Shown here piece by piece: positions 35,201-47,167 of a stretch of 64,000 bases of DNA. The notes below the pieces were generated by a model. It saw only the letters and a program-made list of their open reading frames with translations, was not told the DNA's origin and did not search any database. A program made the translations under genes and the position numbers. Every line of letters starts with the position of its first letter. Position 1 is the first letter of the stretch. The DNA is from Leucogyrophana mollusca (taxonomy: Eukaryota; Basidiomycota; Agaricomycetes; Boletales): assembly GCA_021014945.1 (NCBI GenBank), contig MU266393.1, forward strand, positions 62,001 through 126,000. Direction: 5' to 3'.

Positions 35201-37781
35201 GTCTCGAACGCGGACGACCTTCTAACGCTGTTCGACGCCGACTATGGAATTCTTGTGATCGGGGAGGGTGCTAAGATTCTCGGCCCAAATCTTCATGGCC
35301 AGGAAATTTTGGTTATGGCCGAATATCTGCGCTTGAAACAATTCAAGTGAGTACGTCAAGTCAGCTATGTCGAGCGTTAAACTTATCACGGCCGCAGCAC
35401 AATACAAGTTTCCCAGGCGGTCATCAAAGATTTCCCTGACTTGCAGCTATCTACAGGCTTGGAGGTCATAGCTGGGTTGCTGTATGTGCCTTTATCAAGC
35501 GGCGGGAAAGATTTCATAGCGATGCTTCGCAAAGGGCAACCGCGGAATGTCAAATGGGCTGGTAGACCGACTAAAGGCCCATCAGGGAGCTTGGAGCCTC
35601 GGAAATCGTTCAAGATGTGGTCAGAAATTGTGGCCGGACGCTCTCGCGCGTGGACTCAGGAGGAGTTGGAGACAGCTAGTGTGCTGTCACTTGTATATGG
35701 AAAGGTCCGTTGATGCGTCCTTTGATTGTGAGGCATTCTGAACTGTGTCCACCGGCAGTTCATCGAGGTCTGGCGGCAGAAGGAGTCCGCCATGCACGCG
35801 ACAAATCTCACCAACATTCTCTTGTCCAACGCTAGTCATGAAGGTAAATAAGACACCAGTACTATCCTTCGCCAGCCTAACTTCTTCTACAGTCCGTACG
35901 CCTCTGAACCATATCATAAAGTATGGGTTCCTTTTAGCTGTCTATCACCTAGCTCACATTTATCCTGGCAGCTACTTGGAGCTGGCTATGAATGGCCCTC
36001 TGGATGGCGAAACACGAGACAATCTTTCTAGGTCTCATGCCGCGTCAAAGGTGAGTGCCCGTTGGTAAAAGAATTCACCATTATTCAGGTAGTTCAACTT
36101 TACTTCAGAATCTTCTCTTCACCATCAACGACTTGCTGGTTCGCTCATGTCATTTATGGTGTACTATGTAGAAACTGACTGCCGCATAGGATCTCACTCG
36201 TTTGGAAAGTGGCAAAGAGATGTCCTTTAACGAACCGTTCAATCTGAGATCTGCGATCGAGGACTCGGTCCGAATCTATAGCAACGAGGCTGCTCGACGG
36301 AATATCGACTTTCGCGTCGATGTAGCAGAAGGACCTAGAGGTGTTGTGGGCGACATCAAGAAAATCAAGACTGTGGTTGCTAATTTAACGGCCAACGCTC
36401 GTAAGTATCTTTATTTATAACAGGGAGATCTTGTCTCAATACTCCCGATAGTGAAGTACACCACCGAAGGCTCTGTTTCGGTTCAATGCCGCAGATATGA
36501 TGACCCTGAAGGCCTTCGTGGCCCCTCACAAGCAGCTGTGGAGATTATTGTGGCCGACACCGGGTGCGGGATTCCCAGCGACAAGCTCGAGAGTATATTC
36601 CGTGAATTCGAACAGGTTGAATCGTCTGCGCCAACGAACACCGCGGTCCCTGGCGTCGGTGGGTCCCGCCATTTGCACATTAGGTTAACATATCTTAAGG
36701 TCAGCATTTGTAGGCCTTGGGCTTGCCGTTGTAGCGAGGATCGTAGAGCAACTTGGTGGCCAACTACGAGTTGATTCCCAGTTGGGCACAGGGAGCCGAT
36801 TCTCTTTCCTCATCCCTTTAGAGCTCTCTCATGCAGGCTCGGAATTAGGGATTTCGAGTTCATCGTCAGCACACACTCGCACCCACACCCGGTCTGGTTC
36901 ATCTATCCGTTCCCGAGCGGGAGGGTCCGGTGGCAACTCTGCTATACATGAAGTCGGTACTCTGGTGCAGGCATTGTCGTCAACCCATGTGAATTCGCCA
37001 CCATCGCAGCATGCTGTGGGGAGCTTGCCAGAAACACCTGAGGTGCACGAAGATAGAGCCAAGCAAGCATCAACTCCGCCTGAGCCTGCGGGTGCGCCTT
37101 CAGAGCCGATGCACAAGGAGGAATCGATGGCGCCGCCGTCTTCACAGCTGGCTGGTGGTGACCCGTTTACTAACCTTCCAAAGAATCTGAGGGTGCTGAT
37201 TGTTGAAGTACATCTTTTTCTGGCATAGATTGCGCTCGTATTGATCTGCTTTGTTTAGGATAATGACATCAATCGCAAGCTTCTTGCGAAACGATTAGCA
37301 AAGGACGGCCACACTGTCGCATGGGCTACCAATGGTCAAGAGGGCCTCGAGATGATAGAATCAGATAGGGAGTTTGATTGCGTACTGATGGACATCCAGT
37401 GAGTTTTTTCCGGCCCTTTTTCATAAGCCCCCACAGCTCATCTGATGCTCTAGGATGCCGATATTGAATGGCTTCGAAGCCACTGAGCGCATCCGCGACC
37501 TCGAGAAAACCACTCCTGACAGGCCGCCGATGCCTCGGCGAAGATCCCACGAGCTCAACGGGAGGATACCAATATTTGCTGTTTCGGCCTCTCTCTTTGA
37601 ACAGCAGCGGATCGAAATAACGAACCACGGAATCGACGGTTGGATTCTGAAGCCCATTGACTTTGCCCGCCTCAAGGAAATCCTTAAAGGCGTTATTGAT
37701 CCGATTCAACGCAACTCCGATGTGTATAGGCCGGGGTGCAACTGGGAGACCGGTGGTTGGTTCGCCAAGTCCCCCTCATAG
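32233..37781 (+). CDS. Fungal phytochrome, hybrid histidine kinase with receiver domain
   Basis: Red/far-red photoreceptor kinase. Order: a long low-complexity N-terminal extension of about 325 residues; a PAS domain starting at [20 protein letters not shown] with IPAQARELYTLNTVRILYD and [22 protein letters not shown]; the histidine-kinase H-box [20 protein letters not shown] (phospho-accepting His); N-box NLTANALKYTTEG; G-boxes DTGCGIP and [16 protein letters not shown]; then a receiver domain VLIVEDNDINR with the acceptor Asp in LMDIQMPILNG and the KP switch. The bilin-binding Cys conserved in fungal and bacterial phytochromes is present as KCEDE at residue 328 (codon 33284-33286), just before an intron at 33296. 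About 14 introns, many at domain-block boundaries. Start at 32233 (CACAATGTC). Such proteins mediate light control of development in fungi. Confidence 0.93.
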
Positions 37782-38387
37782 GAAAACAATTAACCCGAAC
37801 ACACGAACGACACTCTCCAGTCCCATACTTTGTATCAACGCTTCCATCTCCTGTCTCAGAAATCTAGGGCCATAGCTGACGTAACAACCTTGTCACGGCA
37901 TCTCACGCTAACGACCTGTCATATTCTCATGCACGACCCACCTCGTCTTCTATCTTCGACCACTTTGTTCTTTACCTGCGCATATACCGCTATCCAAACA
38001 CGTACTGCACCGTAGATGTGTACATAACCTATCATATGACACTCGGAGACTACTAGTTTCACTTATGTAGTCGTAGCAAACATACACGATACCTGCTTAT
38101 ACCCTAACACGACCTCTTTGTTTTCGATGTCCGCCAACAGAGTGGAGCGGGGTTGACGAACGCACGATCGTGGCCACTGGCCCCCTTCCTCAAGAACATG
38201 ATACATAGCGTTCACATACACAACGTACACATCAGGGTTCATTCGTCGAGTTATTCAACCTACAGTCCACCACTAGGGCAATTTTGGCTTGCTTCAACCT
38301 CTACCAGCATAAGGCACCCCGGTTGCCCTATGACAGCCAGACACATTAACACAACGTTCGCAACCCAAAGCCGTTAAACGAAACTAC
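37782..38387. other. Intergenic region between convergent phytochrome and SDR genes
   Basis: Convergent 3' ends. C/T-rich sequence with no supported gene, terminator motif or repeat; probably the two 3' untranslated regions. Confidence 0.4.
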
Positions 38388-39391
38388 TCACATGATATCC
38401 ATACTCAACACTGTAACGTTATTGGGAAGGCTCGCGAGATGCACCACCGTGTTTGCAACATGTACGGGATCAAAGGTGGGCTCAACGACTCTGCGTCCAT
38501 CGGGTTGAAGTGCGCCAAGAGTGTGACCAGATGCCATCGACGTATGGGCGTTGCCTACAATACCAAAACCAATATGTAAAACAGCCGAGCAGGACCGAAA
38601 CAATGATAAAGGGCTCACCGATGTCGATCTGCGTGACCGAGATATCAAAATGGCGGCCTTCAATGGCACTCGACTTTGTCAGGCCTTGAACGGCGTGCTT
38701 TGAGCAAGCATACGCAGACGAATTTGGACGAGGGACGTGCGCAGCCAGGGATCCGTTGTTTATGATTCTGCCTGTAAGGGCTGGTTTCAGCGAGACTGAC
38801 TTTCACCAAACCCAGAAAGCAAAAAAGTTTGAAAAGTAGGCAGCATGCGAATGGAATTTGATTTCAAGCTTGGGAATTGAGCTTACCGCCTGTCGGGGTT
38901 TGGCTCTTGAAGATCCTAAAAGCCTCACGGGTGCAGAGGAAAGAAGCAATGAGGTTAACCTCTACAACCGACTTGAACATCTCGAGAGGCATGTTTTCGA
39001 TTGGCGTGGCTTTGTCAGACCGCCCTGCGTTCTGCAATCAAAACTCAGCACGCTGCAATCTTCCCGGATCGATGATGACGAACATTGAACAGCAAGTCCA
39101 GTCTCCCATACTTGGCGATGGTTTGCTCAAAAAGGCTCTTCACAAAACCTTCGTCCACTATGTCACCAGCGACAACGAGGCACGCTTCCGGGTTTGCGCA
39201 CGCCGCTTTGGTCTCCTCGAGTTCAGTAAGACGCCGTGCGGTCAGAGCAAGACTCCAGCCGGCGGCCGAGAGCGCGATAGCAGTATGGCGGCCAATTCCT
39301 ATGTCACTCGTCAGCGAAGCAGATGCATGAGGTGATCCGATAACGTGCCAGATGACGCCCCCGTAATAATAGCTACCTTGAGAGATGCCAT
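38388..39391 (-). CDS. Short-chain dehydrogenase/reductase (classical SDR)
   Basis: Predicted NAD(P)-dependent oxidoreductase. Start at 39391, MASLKVAIITGASSGIG, so the Rossmann dinucleotide motif (TGxxxGxG) is right at the N-terminus. LDLLFNNAG and the catalytic SAYACSK (YxxxK, with the upstream GS as part of the triad) follow. The GASSGIG motif is split by an intron at 39299-39348 that must start with GC (GCACGT) and end in AG, a non-canonical GC-AG intron. Other introns are canonical: one before AGRSDKA, a longer one between TGG and RIINNG, and one after QIDIG. About 255 residues in total. The substrate is not visible. Confidence 0.85.
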
Positions 39392-40441
39392 GTTAACGTT
39401 CAATTCAGAGTGGATGTTAGCTTCGAGATCAAGTGGGGGTAAAGCAGCAGCTTTCAAGCAAGTGCTTTGAGTTCCCACTGCTATAGCTCAGTACGATTGC
39501 CCACGCACGCAATTGTTCAAGGGATACTTCTGGTCATAAGACTGTAAGTTGGGATTCCCGGAAAAACCGGGTGTCCGTCCGCCGCCTTTGTCGTTCTGGG
39601 CTATAAAGTGCATAACACTGTCCAGCTTTTTCCTCCCCGGATCGACAGCGTGATCGTCGGAGTGCTTTCATGGATATTTCGTAGTTCGATCGTGCCAGTG
39701 GATCGTCTGGCATGTGGGGACGCGGAGACAGACTACCCTCGAGCTCAACACCAGTCAAGTCATTTCAGGCCGTGGGTAATATGAGCGCTTAGTTATGTAT
39801 GTATGGAATGTCGAGAATCTTGTTTGCCTGAGGCTCTGATCGCTTTCGAATCTTTCCGCGGGAAGAATGTTTGACAGCTTTGCTATAGTTTTCAGCGAAT
39901 AGGTGGGCGAATTGTTAGTCATCCTTGATCGTTGCTTCCAACAGCCGCCTTAACCAGCTGAGCTGAGCCAAGTAGCCTGTCGAGGTCCCTGCGAAGCCGA
40001 CTATATTCTGGTTTGTCTGGGCGCATCGCTGTATTGGACGAAGACTGTTTTCATGCAATGTGTCATGGTCTGCCTGGTGCAGGACTCGCCGAGACCGTGA
40101 CTAGTGCACCGAAGTGCTCGATCTGGCTTCCCAGGCCTGACTCGGGGGATACCACGATTGCTGGGACCGGTCTCGCGACGGACATGGTTTCCGTGAATCC
40201 TGGGCCAGCGCTGAGCGTACCAAAATATCATCAAGGTGAACATTATTCGCTCTACGGCTACGTGAGGAGGGTATAAAAGCAGTTGATGTGTAGTGCTGAG
40301 GCGTATTGTGAGTCTATGCCGTCAATGTTCTATGTATTATGAGGATATAAGATAATCTCGTGTCGCGCCTAAGGTGCCGCTGCAAAGAAGTCAGTTAGTG
40401 GCAACCAGATGGCCCCAGAACTTACTGGTGATAATGCATCA
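39392..40441. other. Intergenic region
   Basis: No supported gene. A tRNA-like A-box motif occurs on minus near 39945-39970 but no matching B-box or cloverleaf follows. The open frame 39534-39758 on minus has no features. Confidence 0.4.
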
Positions 40442-40922
40442 CTATCGTCTTTCTCCGTTAGGAGCTTGTCCAGCTTCCACTGATTCAAGATGCTGTGCTC
40501 AACTACTCGGTTAAGCAGTTACATTCCATTAAGAGATGGCGTCGTACCTGTGGACTACGGAGCTGCGTATTATGGCTCAACTCAGGTCCAGCCGGAACGT
40601 CGTCCCGCACGCCGCTGAGCTCGCTGCTGGTCCTGTCCTCCGTCGTGGTCCGTGTGCTCTCTTCGGATGTTCTCTGTCCATAGTCAAAACCCGACCCCGA
40701 GATAAACAACGAAACGCTCACCTCGAGAACAAATGCCTCCTCTTCGCCAAAAGCTTCCTCTAACGAGCTCCCGCTGCGTGCCCTGTCAATCCCACCGCGT
40801 CTCCTGTGCGGGAGGTCGGTCAGAGGTACGTCCGCACCGTTCTCTCCGAGCTGGGGGGGAACGATCGGGGTATTGAGCAAAAGGGTCAATGTTTCTGATA
40901 TAGATGCGAGTAGCGTCGACAT
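40442..40922 (-). CDS. Small hypothetical protein, low support
   Basis: I do not recognise this protein. A first exon from 40922 encodes about 125 residues starting MSTLLASISETLTLLLNTP, with an Arg-rich PHRRRGG stretch and an acidic, Ser/Thr-rich middle. A plausible intron (GTACGA donor, TTAAC branch, CACAG acceptor) joins it to a short tail ending at 40442. Without the intron the first frame continues about 14 residues to a stop. It could be a small lineage-specific gene or a chance open frame. Confidence 0.3.
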
Positions 40923-41385
40923 GGAGTTCTAAGGTAGGGAAAAACGGCAGTACAAGGCAGCCTCTTCCTTTTGTCAGCACCGGCATGCGAAATGCGGATT
41001 CAGGCTGACTGCACGTGACTTGACGTCATGATTGGTCCCTCGGTGGTGGCTGTACATGCTTTCGAAATCGCTGGGAACTATTGATGATGACAAAGGATAG
41101 TATGTAAGGTATCATGAAATAATGTGCACTGGGTGTACTAACAAAAGTGGGCAAAACAGCCACCACGACCAGTGTTTTTTCAGAAACACCATGCCGCTAT
41201 TCTAAGGTTAAGACAGGGACCAGCTCGGATCCCGTGTTGTGGGCTCGTCCAATGAGCAAGATTCTTCACATCGCTAGCGCGTCCTCTTCAGCTCAGCCCG
41301 GCTCAAAGGGCCGCCCACGCGCCCTTTCCTGTCATATGGATATCTCGGGCGCGAGCTGCAGCTCCGTTCGTCCAGAGCGAAAGAG
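40923..41385. other. Intergenic region
   Basis: Contains the upstream flank of the small hypothetical gene and the 3' flank of the DUF202 gene. Nothing else is supported. Confidence 0.4.
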
Positions 41386-42156
41386 TTAGCGTCCCCTCGT
41401 CCCGGCGACGAGCACGCCAAATACAATGCCCACAACCGATCCAAGGACGAAAGCGACACCTGTAATGGAGTTACGAGCAACAGGAAAGTACCCGCGTAAA
41501 AGTGCTGCCTGGGTCATGAAATACCGCATGAGACCTGTAATGGGCAATTGCATCAGAGGTGGAGCAGCCATGGCGAGGGCGAGATGGGAGCACACCGAGA
41601 ACTAGGATCCCGAGGCCGAGGAGGACTACGGTTGCGCCTAGCGGACGAGCGAATCTTTCAAGATTTATGCCACCCTGGTCCTGAACGTCAGGGTCTACGG
41701 TGTTGGATAAGGTGAATAGCTGTACCAGCGCTATAATGATTGTGAGCCGCTGTGATTTCGAGACAACAAGTGCAGGGGAAACCCACCAACACCGGCGCTT
41801 GAGCAAGCTAAACTGGTGCGAACGTAAGCCAGGTAGGTCCGCTCGGATGCCAGATGGTCACGGGCGACGTTCCCTTTGTTCTCCAGTACAAGGCTAAGCT
41901 TCAGAGGAGCCGTCAGCTCACGCACCATCTGCGCAGCAGGGCTCTCAGGTTTTGGAGATCGTGAGACAGAATCATTGTGGGCTGACGCCTGCAGTGTGTG
42001 CGAATGTGTCTGTAATGTCGATGTAAAGTCGGCATGAGATTGTAGCTGGCTATTTTGCTCGAAGTCCTGCATGTTCTCTGGGCTGGCAGAGCGAGTGGTG
42101 ATGATATCTTCGCGGGTGGTGGCGTGCACATGAGTGGGGGATTCCTGCAGTAACAT
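41386..42156 (-). CDS. DUF202 (YidH-like) membrane protein
   Basis: Small multipass membrane protein of about 210 residues. The N-terminal half is soluble and Ser/His-rich. The DUF202 signature VARDHLASERTYLAYVRTSL is followed by three hydrophobic segments (ALVQLFTLS, ATVVLLGLGILVLG, VAFVLGSVVGIVFGVLVAG). Two introns: the first joins SSAGV to ALVQLF (near 41742-41800), the second joins ILVLG to LMRYFM. Related domains occur in bacterial YidH and in fungal vacuolar VTC proteins; function here is unknown. Confidence 0.82.
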
Positions 42157-43150
42157 GTCTCGTCGTTGGAGAGAACGTTTGGCAGAGAAGAAGCAATCGA
42201 AATTTATTGGGGTCGGACTTGACAGCCGCTACCTTGTTACGGTTATGTAAACTTGAGGGCGAAGAATGGAGCTGGTCGGCAAATGCTCACCGATTATTGG
42301 TTCAGGTCAGTCTCTGGGCGTCAGCAATAGTAAGTAGACGTTATATACCGATATCTATGTCGTGTCCTGAACATGGCATAAATCGCTCTTTTACGGAGCG
42401 CGTAGTGAGAAGCACATGACGACACGGATATATAAGGCACCGGAGATCCAACGTACAGGTTACGTGCAGCGGCCTTTGGGCGGAAATCCTTCTATCAAAA
42501 GTTCGAATGTTGTCTATCTGCTCCTCATGGCGTCCGCAATGCATACCGATTCTCACCTTCCATGGCGCGTGCCATCGTACGTGTGCACCTGGATCCACGG
42601 TCAACCAGCCTAGATCCCCTTCGCTTCCCATGGTCGCCAAGAACATTGGAGAGGAAATGGGGGTACAGTGTGATTTTTCCACCCGAAGATGCGAAAGTGG
42701 GAGAAGAGTCTCTTCCTGTGAACCAAAGGCTTCAATCAACTCTCACCACTGGCTGCCGTCGAGCCTGTGGAACGTAATGGCATGCCACACTACCTCGGGT
42801 TGTGAATTACTACAGTAAGTGAGACTTGAAACAATTCCTGTCGGCTCTATCGGGCGATGGTTCGAGCCGCCATTGTTAGTCTTCTAGATTTCAGCTCCTT
42901 CTCCCCTATTCTTCTACCAACTTTTACTTCTCTTTTCAATGACTCCACAAGAGAGAAGCCTCGCTATCAGCGACTAGTGACTCGGTACGCTCATTATCTC
43001 TTTCCTGATCTTGGATTTCACCTATGTATTTTCTGGTCAGAGCGTAGTATATGTCGCGATCAGTGATAATCGCTGGGGGCTATATATTTCCGCAGAGTTT
43101 TTTTTTTTTTTAGGACTCTACCCTTTCATCCCTTCCAGTATCCACAGGGG
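42157..43150. other. Intergenic region with TATA element
   Basis: No gene is supported. The open frame 42341-42739 on minus has no features. A TATATATT element at 43081-43088 and a T11 run just after it precede the small Cys-cluster gene. Confidence 0.4.
43081..43088 (+). promoter_or_regulatory. TATA-like element of the small Cys-cluster gene
   Basis: TATATATT about 63-70 bp before the ATG at 43151. It is the only AT element in the immediate upstream region. Confidence 0.35.
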
Positions 43151-43659
43151 ATGGCTCCGCAATGTTCGAGGTACAGGTGCATAAACAAGGTCTCGTTGAC
43201 TCACTTGAGAAAATCGGGGGAGCCGTTCAAATCTTGCTCGCCTTGCCGTACAAAGGCAAGAGAAACCGGCGCCTCACGTCGGAGGCGAGAGCGAGAGAAA
43301 ATTAACAGATTCAATGCCCTTTTCCCCCGACAGCTGAGTACCACAGCTGACTCTGTCACAAGCCGCCATCGGACCCCTGAGGGCAACTCGAGAAGTGTCC
43401 CTATGGGCCTCAGTGTGGAGAGGCAAAGGCTTTCCGGAAGTAGCTCAGACGAGGACGATGAAGATCAACAGATCACAACCTTAGAGGTACAAACGGTTTC
43501 CGTCTGTGTGGCCCTCGACTAACGGTTTAATGCCTGTAGGGGCGACTTAAATTTTTGAAGGAGAAACTGGGGACCCTCAACGAGATCGAGGAGATAGAGG
43601 TGTGTCTTAGTCGAAAAAGATAATAATGCACTCCGGCATGTCCTCAGACTGTGCCGTAG
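43151..43659 (+). CDS. Small hypothetical protein with an N-terminal four-cysteine cluster
   Basis: Not recognised. Three exons with consensus sites give about 135 residues. The N-terminus has Cys at 5, 10, 29 and 32 (C-x4-C ... C-x2-C), spacing that could bind one zinc ion. An Arg-rich stretch (RETGASRRRREREK) and a Ser/acidic region follow. The second exon encodes a likely coiled coil, GRLKFLKEKLGTLNEIEEIE. The Cys cluster next to a basic run suggests nucleic-acid binding (inference). Short, possibly lineage-specific. Confidence 0.5.
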
Positions 43660-43940
43660 GCTCGTCTCAAGGCATTTGGTGGGAAACATGCCAACCATGG
43701 GGCATTCGGGAGGAAGGAAACAAGGACTTGGCCTTAAATTGTAAGTTCGGTATACAACGATCATCATTCGCGGTGCACTGATTTCTGACCCGAGGTAAGT
43801 TCCACTCGAAAGGTGGTAAATAGCTGTGTGTATCGTCAGGAATGCAAACGCTGTCCGGCACAAGGCGATGTATTTTGTATAAAGTCATTTGGATGCTCGA
43901 CTAGGGCCCCCTTTTTTGTGTGTCGATCTGATTTTTTCGG

Positions 43941-44464
43941 CTACGCCTCGTGAAATTCAGACTTGGCTTCCACCCATCGGCGCTCGCTAGCGTCGTCTAC
44001 TCTCCTTGTGCCACTCCCTCGTCCGCTCTCCCCACCCATCCCTCCACCCAACTGATCCACGCCCTGGCCCTGGCGCTTTCGGCCAGGCTGACCATCATGC
44101 CTCAGCTCCTTACTTGACATTCCCTGTCCGGGCATTCCTAGCCCTTCATGTACATCTGCGGACGTAGCACCTGTGAGCGTGCTTGATGCTGTCGGCGCGG
44201 GAGGGGTGCGTGGAGAAGAGTTTTCCGCCGATGCGTCTTTGTCGACGACGGTGTCCAGTGTGACTGGCGCTCGGTCTGGCTGACGACCTGGTTCAGGACG
44301 AGCCAATTCAATTTTGATTTTGCGTAGGGGAAATGCCTCGTACCTTCTGGTCTACCGTCAACGATGCCTTGGTTGTATCGAGCCGCAGGGTCGGTGTAGT
44401 CGGCCATGCGGAGAGAGTTATTGCCCTCGAGAGAGTGGTGTTTTGAGGTCTGCGCGTTTGACAT
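43941..44464 (-). CDS. Small hypothetical Gly-rich hydrophilic protein
   Basis: Not recognised. Two exons: the first from 44464 encodes MSNAQTSKHHSLEGNN and NQGIVDGRPE, and a GTACGA-CAG intron joins it to GRQPDRAPVTLDTVVDKD. The second exon is hydrophilic and Gly-rich (GVDQLGGGMGGESGRG), ending SEFHEA. About 155 residues with no membrane segment or Cys. Composition resembles small stress-associated hydrophilins, but no family motif is seen. Confidence 0.55.
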
Positions 44465-45038
44465 GCTTGTAGTTTTGAGTTGCGAGGATTTGGTTTTCGC
44501 TGAAAATCAGTGGGGTGCTTTCGATACAATTATTTTTCCTGAAGCTTTCAGGTTTATATATTCGCTGGCTCACCACGATGTGGGGTAGTTGTGGTGAGCT
44601 AACCACCGCGATGAAGTCATAGCTGGGCAACACTGATATCATAGACTCTTCCGGAAGACGTAGGGGGGTGGAGACTGGTGTCCGTCAGTACATGGCCCTG
44701 CGGCACTGCTCGCTAACGTCTAACTTCGACACGTTCAAGGAGGAAATTCTAAGGATAACACAAATACAAAGGCGAGGATTACTGCTAGGAATTACAATAT
44801 GTGCTGAAGCAGATGAGCTCTATCATAGATAAAAGCGACTTCACACACCTTGAAGCTTCGAGCTTCGAGCCTGACGCAACCTCCTGCGCGAAAATAATCA
44901 CTGCCCATCACCCGATTTCTTCACGCCCACAGACCGTGATCGAGCCATGGGAGTGCCGTTAGTTCCGGTGATGCCTTCCTCCGATTCAATCTACACCTAA
45001 AGGGTGTTGGAACGCCACATGACAGATAGAGAGGGTCA
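44465..45038. other. Intergenic region
   Basis: The short open frame on plus (44406-44588) is antisense to the small gene start and has no features. Nothing else is supported. Confidence 0.4.
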
Positions 45039-47167
45039 CTATCTACCTTCAAACTGCGGCCACCCAAAGACAACATCCAAGACGGTGCTGGGACTGAGCA
45101 GGTAGTGCACCGTATTCCCTTGCTGTAGTTTGACTACCTTGTATATGTTGCTAGAAGCACTTCGGATTTGGCGAAAGAGGTCCGCGTAAGTTGGGTCCTT
45201 GATAAATATGTTCCTGTATCGGTAGATCGGCTGGACGCTGTGGATCATTGGATATACAGACATGTCCAGCTCTGCAATCACATCGCCACGATAATCTGGG
45301 TTTGAGCGTCGGGCATCATCCAGGAATCTTTGAAGGGGCATTCCTTCAGGGATTCGTTCTTCTGCTTCAATCGAGGCAATCATCAGCAAGTTCCGCCTAA
45401 TGTCTCGCGAGCCCAAAGGTCCTAGCAACGTTATCAGAGACATTAAAGAGACATGGTGAGGCTAAACTCACCGATAGCTAATCTTATGATTCTACACTGA
45501 ATCCGATGCCGTTTCATCCAGTCTGATCGCTGGCAATGTTTGGAACAATACTTGACCGTCAGGCACCCGGAACACCTGTACAGCTCAACATCTGTCTCTT
45601 CCCGACTTATGCACTGTGGGCATTACAACTAACTGTGAGCAAGGCTGGGCGCGATCAAGGCGACCTCGACTCGCCTTCTGGCCCGCTTGATCTCCTCCAC
45701 AAGTGAACTCATAGATCGGTCTTTCAATCGATTCCAGTCGCTCCTCCGCGCGCAGATATCGATTTATTGCTTCCTTGAACGCGTCCCAATACTTCCACAG
45801 AACTCTATCTCGGCGAGCGTGCACTTCAATATTACGCGACTGGATCCTCGACAAGCTTCTAGCAGCGATGTGAAGCACCCTTTTATGCATTAACAGGTGG
45901 GGGAGCCGGATCAATAACCCAACATCAACATCCGCCTCCCGTTTTTGACGTGGGATACGTTCATACTCCGTGTGTCCCGTTTGCAAAATGGTCTCGAGAA
46001 GCCGGGTTCTGAATGCTTCACATATTGAAGCCTTCCCGTCGTCGGATTCCAGCATCGTGTGCTGTATGTACCGATATCCGATGTACAGCGTTTCCCGTCG
46101 GGGAGTAATTCCTGTGCGCGGATTATCGCGATCACCTGGCAGTTCAGAGAGGATTTGTGGCCGAAGTTGAGCGAGAGCAGTGGCCACTGTGTACACCGAT
46201 CCTCGCGATATAAACTCCTCTCGCGCCGCATCATACTCTTGACTAAGAGTGAGCATAATTTGAACGGTCTGAGAAAAGCTAGAGGAAAAGGTCAAACAGG
46301 ATCCAAATTTCTGAAACGACTCGGCTGGAGTTGACGGTTCCTTCAATTCCCTTACTTCTTTGGAGAGGAGACGGAGATGCCTGAGGGTCGTGGCCACAAC
46401 TACCGACGTTCCTCCGGCGGCGGCAAGAAATTCAGGCAGGGTAGGACCAGCTGCACTCGAGGTTAGGCAGAATGCGATAACCAAGCCCATAGACACCCTA
46501 AGATGCGAAAGCGCTCGTGCTGGGGGTTCACTCGGGCGATCGGCGTCCACATCATCGTTCTCCATGTCTGCGACTGTGATCCACAGCTGCATAATGGTCG
46601 TGCGGATCGCGGTTGTGGCTATGAGTAACGAGCGCGCCTTTGGAGAACCCTCGCACAAGGTTGCCATGAATCCAACAGTAATCTTGGCGGCTTCAGATAG
46701 GGATACAGGTGAATTAGATCTGGAACGGGCGGAGGCGAGGTCTGCGAGAAAGTTGCGGTAGAAGAATGGTATCCATGGGTAAAGGCGTGTCCAATTGGAT
46801 GTGACAGACGCAAAAAGTGGATCTCCCGGTTCACTGCCGTTCATAGTGAAACGAACAGAGCAGAAGTTGACGATGCTGATGAAAGACCACTTGGCCAAAA
46901 TGAGATCCCGGGAACTCTCCGGGGTTATTTGTTTAGGAATATGAACAGGGTCCAGATGGATGTAGAGGACCGGAAGTATGGCCACGCCATGAACTTGGTA
47001 TTCTCTGGCCTTGGAGCTCAAGCTTTTGAGATGCTCAACTGACCCGGATGCCGCCTTTTCCGCCAATACCTGCCGACATTGAACAAATGAGGTCCATATG
47101 CTGCGAAATCGCTCACTCGAATGGCTTTTGGTAGCGATCTCAGGATCTCGCTCTCTACTGAGTTCAT
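45039..47167 (-). CDS. MYND zinc-finger domain protein
   Basis: About 650-residue protein of unknown function with a MYND finger, a protein-interaction module, about two thirds along. The start at 47167 (MNSVESEILRSLPKAIR) joins through a 47-nt intron to a long exon of helical, non-repetitive sequence. Finger residues are CSGC, YCSKHCQRSDW and HRIQC, in the MYND order C-x2-C, C-x3-C, H-x3-C. The first Cys pair is not perfectly resolved: the intron before it (45614-45674) lacks a GT donor in phase, and a GC donor (GCGAGT) is the best candidate. After the finger, an intron leads to a last exon from GPLGSRDIRRNL to the stop at 45039. Many basidiomycetes carry large MYND families of this build. 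Confidence 0.8.

Noticed and set aside
39940..39975. tRNA-like A-box on minus (GGCTCAGCTGGTTAAGGCG)
   Set aside because: No B-box (GGTTCGANTCC) or closing acceptor stem follows at tRNA distance, and no cloverleaf can be drawn.
42341..42739. Open frame of 132 codons on minus
   Set aside because: No motif or splice partners.
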